Position numbers and translations under genes: made by a program. This document shows, piece after piece, positions 33,659 to 43,845 of a stretch of DNA of 51,608 bases (position 1 is the first letter of the stretch; every line of letters starts with the position of its first letter). The stretch is from Paracoccaceae bacterium (GTDB lineage Bacteria; Pseudomonadota; Alphaproteobacteria; Rhodobacterales; Rhodobacteraceae): the NCBI GenBank assembly GCA_902512685.1, contig CABXKH010000007.1, forward strand, positions 1 through 51,608. Reading direction: 5' to 3'. The notes below the pieces were generated by a model. That model saw only the letters and a program-made list of their open reading frames with translations, was not told where the DNA came from and ran no database searches.

Positions 33659-34663
33659 ATGCTAAACCTCGCACTTTTGGGATGCGGCCGGATCGGGCAG
33701 GTGCACGCCCGCTCGATCAGCCAACTGGCCGGCAGTGCACGATTGGTCGCGGTTGCAGATGCTTATGAGCCCGCCGCACAAGAGTTGGCAACAGCAACCG
33801 GCGCAGAGGTGCGTAGCAGCGCCCAGATTATGCAAAGCAGTGATATCGACGCGGTCATTATCGGCACCCCGACAGATACCCATTATCAGTTGATCCATGA
33901 GGCCGCCGCCGCTGAAAAAGCCATTTTTTGTGAAAAACCCATTGATATGTCCGCCGAGCGCATTCGCGCCTGTATCAAAGCCACCACAGAGGCCAATGTT
34001 GCCTTTCTCACCGCATTCAACCGCCGGTTTGATCCCAATTTTGCCGATATTCAGACCCGTATCGCCGCCGGTGAAATTGGCAATGTCGAGCTTATTACAA
34101 TTCTGTCGCGCGACCCTGCCCCGCCCCCGATCAGCTATATCAAATCCTCAGGGGGACTTTTTCGCGATATGATGATCCATGATTTTGACATGGCGCGGTT
34201 TTTACTGGGCGAAGAGGTGATCAGTGTTTTCGCAGTGGGGTCGTGTTTGGTTGATCCCGAAATCGGCGCTGCAGGCGATATTGATACGGCCGCGGTCACA
34301 CTCACCACCGCCAGCGGCAAAATATGCCAAATCTCCAACTCACGTCGCGCCAGTTACGGTTATGATCAACGACTGGAAGTACATGGATCAAAAGGCATGC
34401 TACGAGCTGAAAATATCTTGGAAAACAGCGTTGAAATGGCCACGCAAAATGGGTTTCAAAAAGCGCCGGCGCAGCATTTCTTTTTAGAGCGTTATGAAGA
34501 AGCATACCGCCGTGAGATGGCGCATTTCATTGATGCTCTCAACAGTGGCCAAACGCCTTCGCCTTCTGCCAGCGATGGGTTGAAAGCACAGCTATTGGCC
34601 GATGCCGCGGCACAATCCTTGGCCTCAGGGTTGCCGGTTCAATTGGCAAACGAGACCGCGTAA
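33659..34663 (+). CDS. iolG: myo-Inositol 2-dehydrogenase IolG
   Basis: This 334-residue Gfo/Idh/MocA enzyme has an NAD motif LLGCGRIGQVHA (about 5-16), the signature IFCEKPIDMSAERI (about 90-103) and a catalytic region SSGGLFRDMMIHDFDMARFLLG with the Asp-His pair. The family oxidises myo-inositol to 2-keto-myo-inositol, the first step of the pathway. An AAAAAGGA site lies upstream, five bases after the aldolase stop. It ends the iol operon and the accessory block before addB. Confidence 0.92.
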   Translation: MLNLALLGCGRIGQVHARSISQLAGSARLVAVADAYEPAAQELATATGAEVRSSAQIMQSSDIDAVIIGTPTDTHYQLIHEAAAAEKAIFCEKPIDMSAERIRACIKATTEANVAFLTAFNRRFDPNFADIQTRIAAGEIGNVELITILSRDPAPPPISYIKSSGGLFRDMMIHDFDMARFLLGEEVISVFAVGSCLVDPEIGAAGDIDTAAVTLTTASGKICQISNSRRASYGYDQRLEVHGSKGMLRAENILENSVEMATQNGFQKAPAQHFFLERYEEAYRREMAHFIDALNSGQTPSPSASDGLKAQLLADAAAQSLASGLPVQLANETA

Positions 34664-34798
34664 AAGCACCTCAGCCAACGCAAAGAAAACGGACGGCCGC
34701 GCCAACTGCCTGTGAGGGCCAACTTCGGTTGTGAAATCCTTTGCATCCGCGCCGATCACCGATATGCTTATCCCTGCGACAAGCAGGCAATTGAGGCA

Positions 34799-37739
34799 AT
34801 GAATTTTAAAACACAAAAACTTTTTGGGCTACCGCCGGGTGTTGATTTCCCGCAGGCTCTGGTGGACGGTCTTTGCGCACATTTCAAATCCTGCCCGCCG
34901 GATGCCATGGCACGAAGCCATATTATCGTAAACACCGAACGCATGCGGCGCCGTGTTCGGCAGCTTTTTGCTGTAAAATCCGATGTTTTGCATCCTAAAG
35001 TACATGTCCTCACCGATCTTAGCTGGTTTGCCGCAGATCTGGAATTACCAGATGCGCAGTCTGCGCTTAAAAATCGCTTTGAACTGGTTGCACTAATTGA
35101 CAAGCTGCTTCAGTCACAACCTGATCTGGCAGCACGATCTGCGCTCTTTGATCTTGCCGATAGCCTTGCGGCCCTGATTGACGAAATGCAGGGCGAAGCT
35201 GTTGATCCAGCCGCTGTGAGTGCGCTTAATGTTGCCGATCAATCCGGCCATTGGCAACGCATGCAAGCGTTTTTGGGGATTGCGCAGACCTATTTAAATG
35301 CCCGCCAAACCGAACCGGACAAAGAAGGGCTGCAACGGAAAATTGTGAACCATCTGGCTGTAAGATGGGCCAAAAACCCGATTTCCGAACCAATCATATT
35401 AGCTGGATCGACAGGATCACGTGGCACCACGCTAGAGCTGATGAAAGCGGTGTCCCAATTGCCCCAAGGGGTTATTTTGCTGCCCGGATTCGATTTTGAT
35501 ATGCCCCGTGCAGCTTGGGATGATCTGGCCGAGGCGCTCAGCGCAGAAGATCACCCGCAATATCGTTTTTATAACCTTCTTAATATTTTGGGGCAGACCC
35601 CTGATCAGGTTGAGCACTGGTCGGCTGTAGCGCCAGAAGCCCACCCCAGAACGGCGCTAATGTCCCTCGCGCTACGCCCGGCCCCGGTAACCGACTGCTG
35701 GCTTGCCGAAGGGCCTAAACTTGCAGATCTTGCCAAAGCGACCGAGGCGATGACGCTGCTCGAAGCGCCCAGCGCACGCCACGAAGCGCTTGCCATTGCA
35801 CTGCGTCTGCGACAGGCCGCAGAAGAGGGTCAAACCGCGGCGCTTATTACCCCGGACCGGCAGCTCACGCGGCAGGTCACGGCGGCTCTTGATCGGTGGG
35901 ATATTTTGCCTGATGACAGTGCGGGTATTCCGCTTCCGGTCACCCCGCCGGGCCGGTTTTTGCGTCATGTTGGCGGCCTCCTTTCTGCGCCTTTGACCAC
36001 CGCCCAATTGCTCGCATTGCTCAAGCATCCCCTAACCCACAGCGGTGCAGCGCGCGGCGATCATCTTTTGCTCACCCGCGAGCTTGAATTGCATTTGCGC
36101 AAAAAAGCCATTCCCTATCCTGACACAGCGGCGCTAAGGCTCTGGGCCAACGCGCAACGGCATGAAATGGCCACAGATTGGGCCGATTGGGCAATCCGCT
36201 GTTTTATCGGCCAAAACAATGATGAGCAAAATAGTTTTCGCAACTTTTTTGATCAACATATATGCCAAGCTGAACTAATCGCCGCTGGGTGCCAACCTGA
36301 ACCAGAAGAAGAAAGTGGTGGGCTTTGGTCCAAAAAGGCAGGCCAAGAGGCCCGCGCTGTGATCACCGATATCAAAGCTGCTGCCGATCATGCGGGCATT
36401 ATGTCGGTGCAGGATTATCGCCATATTTTCAATGGTGTATTGAGCCAAAAAGAGGTGCGCGATCACGACACGCCGCATCCGCATCTGCTAATATGGGGCA
36501 CATTGGAAGCACGGGTTCAGGGGGCTGATCTGGTGATTTTAGGCGGCCTTAATGAGACAAGCTGGCCACAAGCGCCAAGCCCCGATCCATGGCTCAACAG
36601 GGCAATGCGAAACGCGGTTGGGCTGTTGCTTCCTGAACGGCGGATTGGGCTCTCGGCACATGATTTTCAACAGGCAGTGGCTGCAAAAAACGTTTGGATT
36701 ACAAGGTCCAAGCGCTCTGATGATGCCGAAACCGTCCCGTCCCGCTGGGTGAACCGATTAACCAATTTGTTGAGCGGATTAACCGATAATGGCGGCCCCC
36801 AAGCTCTTGATGCAATGCAAAACCGCGGTCGGCAGTATTTAACACTTGTGGATCAGTTTGAAGCCTGCGAGCCCAGAGCGCCGGCAACACGGCCAGCACC
36901 GCGGCCTCCGCTTTGCGCCCGCCCCACACAGCTTTCGGTAACCGAGATTAAATCATTGATCCGTGATCCTTACGCAATCTATGCAAAACGCGTGCTTCAA
37001 CTGCGGCCGCTCGAGCCTTTGGACCAAGCGCCCGATGCCAAGCTGCGGGGCATTATCGCCCACAGGATAATGGAAAGCTATATCAAGAACTGGGCAAGCA
37101 CCCCCCCCCAAAGATAGGGTGCATCAGTTTTTGGAAATTTCCCGTACCACCTTGGATCAGGATGTTCCTTGGGTTTTAAGCCGTATGTTTTGGCAGTCAC
37201 GGATGCAAAAAATTGCAGCTGATTTGATCACCAAGGAAAACGATCGCCAGCGCCGCGGCGAACCGGTTGCGTTTGAGCGTCGCGGCCGATTGACAATCGA
37301 CGGCATAAATTTCACCCTGACGGCCATCGCAGATCGGATTGATCGCGCCGAAGACGGCAGGTTGCACATTTATGACTATAAAACCGGGACCCCACCGACA
37401 CCCGATCAACAGCGCGTTTTTGACAAGCAATTATACCTTATGGCGGCGATTGCCGAACACGGCGGGTTTGAGGAAATCGACCCTGCGCCGGTGGCCTCGG
37501 CGGCCTTTATTGGAATTGGCGGAAAGTACAAAGAACAAATCGCACCCTTTGATGATGAACCGCTCGGCGGTGCATGGGAAAAATTCAAAGATCTAATTGT
37601 GTCATATCAATCCTATGAGCAAGGGTATAGCGCCCGCCGGGCGCTTTTTAGTGTGAAAGATTTTTCCGATTATGACCAACTGTCGAGATTTGGAGAGTGG
37701 GGCCTGAGCGATGTGCCGACACCAGAGGATTTAACATGA
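34799..37739 (+). pseudogene. addB: AddB helicase-nuclease subunit, split by a frameshift at a C9 run
   Basis: Two frames, 34799-37117 and 37119-37739, together form an alpha-type AddB of about 980 residues. Part one starts MNFKTQKLFGLPPGVDFPQA and carries the helicase-like region (LEARVQGADLVILGGLNETSW). It runs into TAG after STPPQR. Part two carries the RecB-type nuclease motif IYDYKTGTPP and QLYLMAAIAE. The frames meet at nine C (37101-37109). Removing one C gives continuous STPPKDRVHQFLEIS. AddB works with AddA in double-strand-break repair and Chi recognition. It may be a sequencing error, a slippery site or a true mutation. The stop overlaps the addA start (ATGA). Confidence 0.88.
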
Positions 37740-40700
37740 TCCGCGATGCTGCAACCCAGCGGCAAGTGCAGGCCGCGCACCCGAATATGTCCACATGGCT
37801 ATCTGCCAATGCAGGCTCTGGAAAAACCAAGGTTTTGACAGACCGTGTGGCGCGCCTCTTGCTTAGTGGAATTTCGCCTGAACATATTTTGTGTTTGACC
37901 TATACCAAGGCTGCGGCCAGTGAAATGCAAAACCGGTTGTTCAAAAGATTGGGCAAATGGGCAATGCTCGGCAATGATGCTCTTGGTCAAGAATTGATCA
38001 AACTCGGGCTTGACCAAGCCCCTGATACTGCCACGTTGCGCCGCGCACGCACGCTTTTTGCCCGCGCCATAGAAGCGCCGGGCGGATTAAAGATTCAAAC
38101 CATCCATTCGTTTTGCGCAACAATTTTGCGACGGTTTCCTTTAGAAGCAGGTGTCAGCCCCCAATTCAAAGAAATGGAAGAGCGTGCTTCAGTTCTTTTG
38201 TGCGGCGAGGTTTTGGAAGCCATGGCGCAATCAACGGATGCACCATTGGTTGATGCGCTAGCGCTTTTTGCCACTGAGCACTCTTTGGAAAAACTGGTCC
38301 AGTCGGTTATAAAATACCGCCACAAACTTCAGCTGGCATCGCCCCGTAGCGAAATATGGGCGCGCTTTGGCCTTGCGCCGGGTTCTTGCGAAGCGACCGT
38401 TTTGTCCGAGGTTTTGAGCAAAGAGCATCTCGATTTGATTGCGCGAATTATTCCCCTTCTGGACGGGGGTGGCAAAACGGATGTTAAAATGGCCGCCCAA
38501 TTGCGCCGGATCAACCATGCCTCTTTTAGCGCCCTTGCGATCCTTGAAGGTGTGTTTTTATTCGGCGGCTCTGCTAAAAACCCTTTTGGGGCAAAAATCG
38601 GCAAGTTTCCCAGCAAAGATTTGCGCCTTGGGGTCATGGCCGAAGATATGCCCGAACTAGAACAGCTTATGCTTCAAGTTGAGGGCTTGCGCGAGACACG
38701 GCTTACCTTGCAAGCGGCGCAAAAAACCGCGGTTTTACATGAATTTGCCGTCGGATTTTTGCCCCTGTATGAACGTCAAAAACAGCTGCGCGGCTGGCTT
38801 GATTTCGACGACCTAATCCTGAGGGCGCGCAATCTTCTAAGCGATCCCAAAGTGGCCGACTGGGTGCTATATCGGCTTGACGGCGGGATAGACCACATAT
38901 TGGTGGATGAAGCCCAAGATACCAGCCCGGTGCAATGGGATGTCATCCAATCGTTGGCGCAAGAGTTTACCAGCGGCCAAGGCGCGCGCGCTGGCGTGCG
39001 GCGAACAATCTTCGTGGTTGGCGATAAAAAACAATCAATTTATTCGTTTCAAGGCGCTGATCCGACCGAATTTGATCGTATGAAACAAGAGTTTGCCGAG
39101 CGCCTGAAGGAAAGTGAAACACCACTTTTGGACACCACATTAGAATATTCCTTTCGCTCTTCATCTGCGATCCTCAGCGTGGTTGACCAGACTTTCCAAG
39201 AGCATGTGAGTTCCGGGTTTGAATCCGACCAGATGCACCGGGCTTTCAAAACAGATATGCCCGGACGGGTTGATTTATGGCCCGTTATAGACCCGGTAGA
39301 GCGACAAAAGGACACCGAATGGCAGCGGCCTGTGGATTTGCTGGGTCAGGACAATCATCTGGTGCAACTGGCCGATGAAGTTGCGCGATCAATTGATCAG
39401 ATGATTTCGGAACGCACCCCTTTGCCGCAAGGCAATGATGCAAAGGATACCTATTCTGCGCGGCCTGTAGAGCCAGGAGATTTTTTGATTCTGGTGCAGC
39501 GCAGGTCTGATTTATTTCATGAAATCATTCGCGCCTGCAAAGCCCGCAATTTGCCAATAGCCGGGGCCGACCGGTTAAAGGTGGGGGCCGAATTGGCGGT
39601 CAGGGACTTGGCGGCACTTTTGTCCTTTCTTGCCACGCCCGAGGATGACCTTTCCCTGGCTATTGTTTTGAAATCACCGCTTTTTAATTGGAATGAACAA
39701 AGACTGTTTTCCCTAGCGCATGGTCGTGGAAAGCAGTTTTTGTGGCAAAAATTGCGCAATGCCCCCAAAGAATATCGAACTGAATTAACAGTACTTGACG
39801 ATCTTTTGCAGCGGGCTGATTTCTTGCGTCCCTATGATTTACTCGAGCGCATTTTATCGCGGCACGAAGGACGGCTTAAAATACTGTCGCGCTTGGGACC
39901 CGAGGCTGAAGATGGGCTAAACGCGCTTTTGTCCCAAGCGTTGTCTTATGAGCAAAACGACGTACCAAGCCTCACTGGGTTTTTAGTGTGGATGGAAACC
40001 GACACATTGGAAATCAAACGTCAAATGGACAGTGCAGGCAACCAGATACGCGTGATGACTGTGCATGGTGCCAAAGGCTTGGAATCGCCAATAGTTATTC
40101 TGCCTGATTGCGCGCATAGACAAATGCGGCTGCAGGATGAATTAATCGATGGCTCGGGCGGGGTGATTTGGAAAACCAAATCTGATGAAATGCCTGATGC
40201 GATACGTCGGGCTGCTGCTGAAAAACAGCAATCAGAAATTTATGAGCGCGACCGTCTGCTTTATGTGGCCATGACGCGGGCAGAAAAATGGCTTATGGTT
40301 GCCGCTGCAGGTGACATCACGGGCGAGCCAACGGCGTGGTACAGCAAAGTCCAAAGCGCGATGCAGCAAACGGGTGCGGTTAAACACTCTTTTGGTCTTG
40401 GTGATGGGTTACGGGTTGAACATGGAGCCTGGCCGAGCAAAGCTACAGGCGTTCCAGCCAAAGTCAGAACGGCTGCGATACCTCTGCCGGATTGGGTAAA
40501 CCGTTTGCCCCCAGAATCTTGGGTTAAAAATGTGCCGCTAAGCCCCTCTGATCTGGGCGGCGCTAAAGCACTGCCTGCTGAGGATGGTTTGGATGAAAAT
40601 ATGGCCAAAAGGCGCGGCAGCCAAATTCATAAGCTGCTCGAAGTACTTCCGGATATTGATCCAAGTCGCTGGCCGCAGCACGGCGCTGCTATATTGGCGA

Positions 40701-41119
40701 ACGCCGGGATTCCGGCCGAGCCCTTTGAGCTTTCCGGTTTAATGCGCGAGGCAACCGGTGTTATCCAAAATCCTGATCTCGGCTTTTTGTTTTCGCCGGA
40801 GGCTTTAAGCGAAGTTGGTATATCAGGTCAGCTTTCGCCGCAACACACAGAGCAGATGAACGGCGTAATCGACCGTTTGCTGGTTCGCGATGATGATGTT
40901 TGGGTTGTTGATTTCAAAACCAATGCAAAAGTTCCAAAGACGCCTTCAGAAGTCCCTGTGGGGCTATTGCGGCAGCTTGGCGCTTATGCAACCGGAATTG
41001 CCCGGCTTTACCCGAACCAAAACGTTAAACCGGCAATTTTATGGACGAAAACTGCGCAATTGATGCCTATTAGCTATACAGCTGTGGCAGCAGAAATTTC
41101 TAAGGTCGAGCTCTCTTGA
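37736..41119 (+). CDS. addA: AddA helicase-nuclease subunit
   Basis: This is the UvrD-type 3'-5' helicase and nuclease of the AddAB break-resection complex, 1127 residues from the ATG at 37736. Motif I is SANAGSGKTKVLTDR (about 22-36). LCLTYTKAAASEM, LVDEAQDTSPVQWDVI, VGDKKQSIYSFQGADP and VMTVHGAKGLESPIVILPD are helicase motifs Ia, II, III and V. VAMTRAEKWLMVAAAG is motif VI. The C-terminal nuclease has VVDFKTNAKVPKT and LRQLGAYATGIARL. The frame is open throughout, in contrast to addB. trxA follows 60 bp later, the standard alphaproteobacterial order. Confidence 0.96.
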   Translation: MIRDAATQRQVQAAHPNMSTWLSANAGSGKTKVLTDRVARLLLSGISPEHILCLTYTKAAASEMQNRLFKRLGKWAMLGNDALGQELIKLGLDQAPDTATLRRARTLFARAIEAPGGLKIQTIHSFCATILRRFPLEAGVSPQFKEMEERASVLLCGEVLEAMAQSTDAPLVDALALFATEHSLEKLVQSVIKYRHKLQLASPRSEIWARFGLAPGSCEATVLSEVLSKEHLDLIARIIPLLDGGGKTDVKMAAQLRRINHASFSALAILEGVFLFGGSAKNPFGAKIGKFPSKDLRLGVMAEDMPELEQLMLQVEGLRETRLTLQAAQKTAVLHEFAVGFLPLYERQKQLRGWLDFDDLILRARNLLSDPKVADWVLYRLDGGIDHILVDEAQDTSPVQWDVIQSLAQEFTSGQGARAGVRRTIFVVGDKKQSIYSFQGADPTEFDRMKQEFAERLKESETPLLDTTLEYSFRSSSAILSVVDQTFQEHVSSGFESDQMHRAFKTDMPGRVDLWPVIDPVERQKDTEWQRPVDLLGQDNHLVQLADEVARSIDQMISERTPLPQGNDAKDTYSARPVEPGDFLILVQRRSDLFHEIIRACKARNLPIAGADRLKVGAELAVRDLAALLSFLATPEDDLSLAIVLKSPLFNWNEQRLFSLAHGRGKQFLWQKLRNAPKEYRTELTVLDDLLQRADFLRPYDLLERILSRHEGRLKILSRLGPEAEDGLNALLSQALSYEQNDVPSLTGFLVWMETDTLEIKRQMDSAGNQIRVMTVHGAKGLESPIVILPDCAHRQMRLQDELIDGSGGVIWKTKSDEMPDAIRRAAAEKQQSEIYERDRLLYVAMTRAEKWLMVAAAGDITGEPTAWYSKVQSAMQQTGAVKHSFGLGDGLRVEHGAWPSKATGVPAKVRTAAIPLPDWVNRLPPESWVKNVPLSPSDLGGAKALPAEDGLDENMAKRRGSQIHKLLEVLPDIDPSRWPQHGAAILANAGIPAEPFELSGLMREATGVIQNPDLGFLFSPEALSEVGISGQLSPQHTEQMNGVIDRLLVRDDDVWVVDFKTNAKVPKTPSEVPVGLLRQLGAYATGIARLYPNQNVKPAILWTKTAQLMPISYTAVAAEISKVELS

Positions 41120-41179
41120 CCTTTGAACAGACCGACCCTAGTTTTGCACAGAGCGAGCAGGTCAAGATAGGAGCATAAA

Positions 41180-41500
41180 ATGGCGACAGTAGCGGTAACA
41201 GATGACACCTTCGACGCAGAAGTTAAAAATTCAGACATCCCTGTTGTGGTCGATTTTTGGGCTGAGTGGTGCGGTCCCTGCAAACAAATTGGCCCCGCAT
41301 TAGAAGAGCTTTCCAATGAAATGGAAGGTCAGATAAAGGTGGTCAAGATTGACGTCGACAATAACCCCAACTCACCTGCAGCGATGGGGGTTCGCGGAAT
41401 TCCCGCTCTGTTTATTTTCAAAGATGGTCAGGTTATTTCCAATCGTGCTGGGGCAGCACCTAAAGCGGCCTTGCAAAGCTGGATCCAAGACTCAATCTAA
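41180..41500 (+). CDS. trxA: Thioredoxin TrxA
   Basis: This is a 106-residue thioredoxin with the redox motif WCGPCK (about 31-36), preceded by VVVDFWAE, and cis-Pro in [18 protein letters not shown] lies upstream. It is the general cytoplasmic disulfide reductant for ribonucleotide reductase, methionine sulfoxide reductases and others. Its 3' end overlaps the convergent glycerate kinase gene by nine bases, leaving no space for a conventional terminator. Confidence 0.96.
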   Translation: MATVAVTDDTFDAEVKNSDIPVVVDFWAEWCGPCKQIGPALEELSNEMEGQIKVVKIDVDNNPNSPAAMGVRGIPALFIFKDGQVISNRAGAAPKAALQSWIQDSI

Positions 41501-42763
41501 ACTGTCGCTGACGAATACCTGGACATCGGCAACATTTGTGCCGGTTGAGCCGGTAACAAGCAAATCATTTGCCATTGAAAGGGCGTGATAGCTATCGCAG
41601 TTGGTCAGTAGCTGTTCAATATCGCCGCCGGCGGTTTCAATGCGCTCAATTGTTTTGGCGTCAATTAATCCGCCTGCGGCATCCGTGGGGCCATCCCGCC
41701 CATCGGTTCCCCCACTTAAAAAGACCCAGTTTCCGGGAGTGTTTTTTAACAAAAGGGCCACTCTCAGCGCCATTTCTTGATTTCGGCCGCCGCGGCCAGT
41801 GCCCGTGACATTGACCGTTGTTTCCCCGCCCCATAAGAATACCCTAGGACCAGAAGCTTTCTGGCTTTGAATGAATTTGGCAATCTCAACGGCAGCATTT
41901 GTAACGTCGCCTTGTAAGTCATCTGCGACCACTATTGGGGCCCAAACATCTGCAGCATCAAGCATTGCGTCAAGGCTAAACCGATTGGAACAGATTAACT
42001 GATTTTGCACCTGTGCATGAACGTCAGATGGCTGTGTGTTATCATCCAAAAGATGCGTTCGGACATCTTTGGGAAGCATTTTTAAATGGCCGCGTGTGCG
42101 TAGCAATTCCGCTGCCTGCGCGGCGGTGCCAATACGTGTCACTGTCGGGCCGCTGGCAATCACTCGCAAATCATCTCCAATAACGTCTGAGATGATAAGG
42201 GATCGAACGGCAGAGGGTGATGCCAAACGCGTTAACCCACCTCCCTTTAAGTCTGATAGCTGCTGCCGGATCAGATTTATTTCTTTAATATCATAGCCAT
42301 TGCGCAACAAAAGCTCATTGGTTTTGATTTTGTCTTCGAGTGTAATGCCCGCGGTAGGTGACGGTAAAAGTGCAGATCCACCGCCTGAGATTAACGTAAG
42401 GACAAAGTCTGAAGGTCCAGTATTAACAAGGGCATCTGCGATCTGCCGCGCAGCCTTTAGGCCATTTTTATCTGGAACAGGATGGCCCGCCGCGATCACT
42501 TCGCAACCCTTTATTGGCCGAGCATTTTCATAATTTGTAACAGCAATGGCTTGTGGTGTAACACTTTTCGGCACATGTTTAAGTGCCTCCTCCATCATTG
42601 CGCAGGCCGCTTTTCCCACCGCAAGTACGATAAGGCGGCCGTCCGGCAAAGAGGGCAAAGGCGCTTCACGCAGCGATCGGCGCACAGCCTGTGCCGGCTC
42701 TGCCGCCTCGATTGCGCGGTCAAATAGAGACCGCGCAAAGAGCCGTGGGTTAGTCATGATCAT
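41492..42763 (-). CDS. Glycerate 2-kinase (MOFRL family)
   Basis: This 423-residue protein has an N-terminal glycerate kinase domain ([36 protein letters not shown]) and a C-terminal MOFRL domain ([42 protein letters not shown]). In the serine cycle it phosphorylates glycerate to 2-phosphoglycerate, which leads to PEP. It is coupled to the malyl-CoA lyase gene upstream (start overlaps its stop, ATGA). Older annotations call this family hydroxypyruvate reductase TtuD; the kinase function fits this cluster. Confidence 0.88.
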   Translation of the reverse strand: MIMTNPRLFARSLFDRAIEAAEPAQAVRRSLREAPLPSLPDGRLIVLAVGKAACAMMEEALKHVPKSVTPQAIAVTNYENARPIKGCEVIAAGHPVPDKNGLKAARQIADALVNTGPSDFVLTLISGGGSALLPSPTAGITLEDKIKTNELLLRNGYDIKEINLIRQQLSDLKGGGLTRLASPSAVRSLIISDVIGDDLRVIASGPTVTRIGTAAQAAELLRTRGHLKMLPKDVRTHLLDDNTQPSDVHAQVQNQLICSNRFSLDAMLDAADVWAPIVVADDLQGDVTNAAVEIAKFIQSQKASGPRVFLWGGETTVNVTGTGRGGRNQEMALRVALLLKNTPGNWVFLSGGTDGRDGPTDAAGGLIDAKTIERIETAGGDIEQLLTNCDSYHALSMANDLLVTGSTGTNVADVQVFVSDSLD

Positions 42764-43737
42764 GCCGCTGCAATCTGTTTGACCTTTTCAATAAGAACTT
42801 CTGCTTGCCGGATTGAGGCATAATCGATCAATCGGCCATCAAGGGATACCGCACCTTTGCCCGCGGCCTCAGCATCAGCCATTGCGCTTAATATTCGGTT
42901 TGCACGATCCACTTCGCCCTCTGAAGGGCTCATGACTTCATTTGCCAAAACGACCTGACTTGGGTGAATGGCCCATTTACCTTCGCAGCCCAAAACAGCA
43001 GCCCGTTTCGCAGCCGCTTTATACCCCTCTGGATCGGAAAAATCGCCAAATGGACCGTCGATAGGTCGAAGACCGTTAGCCCGTGCTGCCACCACCATTC
43101 TAGCCAGTGCATAGTGCCACATATCGCCCCAATGGATGTCCCTACTTCCGTCCTCAGCCGGGTCGGTCAAAACCGAATAATCGGGGTTCACACCGCCAAT
43201 AATCGTAGTGCGGGCACGGGTAGAGGCTGCATAGTCAGCAACCCCAAAATGCAGGCTTTCATTCCGCTTTGATGCTGCGGCAATTTCAGTCACATTTTGC
43301 ATGCCCAATGCGGTCTCGATTATGTGCTCAAAACCGATGCGTTTTTTATAGCCTTTTGCATCCTCGATTTGGGTGACCATCATGTCCACCGCATAGACGT
43401 CTGCAGCGGTTCCCACTTTGGGGATCATGATTAAATCTAGCCGCTCACCCGCCTGTTCAACAATGTCGACAACATCGCGATACATGTAATGCGTGTCCAG
43501 CCCGTTGATTCGAATGGACATTGATTTTTTGCCCCAGTCGATTTCATTTAACGCTTTTATAATGTTCTTTCGCGCCTGCAGTTTCTCATCGGGTGCGACC
43601 GCATCCTCAAGATCTAGAAAGATTACGTCAACGTCAGATTGTGCTGCCTTTTCAAACATTTGCGGCTGGCTTCCGGGTACAGCCAGTTCGCTTCGATTAA
43701 GCCGTCCGGGGGCTTGCTCAACGGGATGAAAACTCAT
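42760..43737 (-). CDS. mcl: Malyl-CoA lyase (HpcH/HpaI aldolase family)
   Basis: The start is the ATG at 43737, with AAGGAG eight bases upstream, giving 325 residues. Motifs are ELAVPGSQPQMFEKA, the Mg-binding DVIFLDLEDAVAPDEK, RINGLDTHYMYRD, MIPKVGTAADVYAV, GFEHIIETALGMQN and GKWAIHPSQVVLANE. It cleaves malyl-CoA to acetyl-CoA and glyoxylate, the key serine-cycle step; relatives also act on beta-methylmalyl-CoA. It is the partner of mtkA/mtkB across the divergent LuxR/sgaA region. Confidence 0.92.
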   Translation of the reverse strand: MSFHPVEQAPGRLNRSELAVPGSQPQMFEKAAQSDVDVIFLDLEDAVAPDEKLQARKNIIKALNEIDWGKKSMSIRINGLDTHYMYRDVVDIVEQAGERLDLIMIPKVGTAADVYAVDMMVTQIEDAKGYKKRIGFEHIIETALGMQNVTEIAAASKRNESLHFGVADYAASTRARTTIIGGVNPDYSVLTDPAEDGSRDIHWGDMWHYALARMVVAARANGLRPIDGPFGDFSDPEGYKAAAKRAAVLGCEGKWAIHPSQVVLANEVMSPSEGEVDRANRILSAMADAEAAGKGAVSLDGRLIDYASIRQAEVLIEKVKQIAAA

Positions 43738-43845
43738 TTTGACCACTCCTTTTTTTCGGTCTTGCGATATGGCGGTCAGACAAATTACAGAAATTCACCC
43801 ATTGTCAAGAAATTTTATTGCGTACATTGGCATACTTTTGAAAAA

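Noticed and set aside
34625..34816. A 63-codon minus-strand frame with a protein-like section (SVIGADAKDFTTEVGPHRQL)
   Set aside because: It overlaps both the iolG end and the addB start, has no ribosome-binding site and no family I recognise. Treated as chance.
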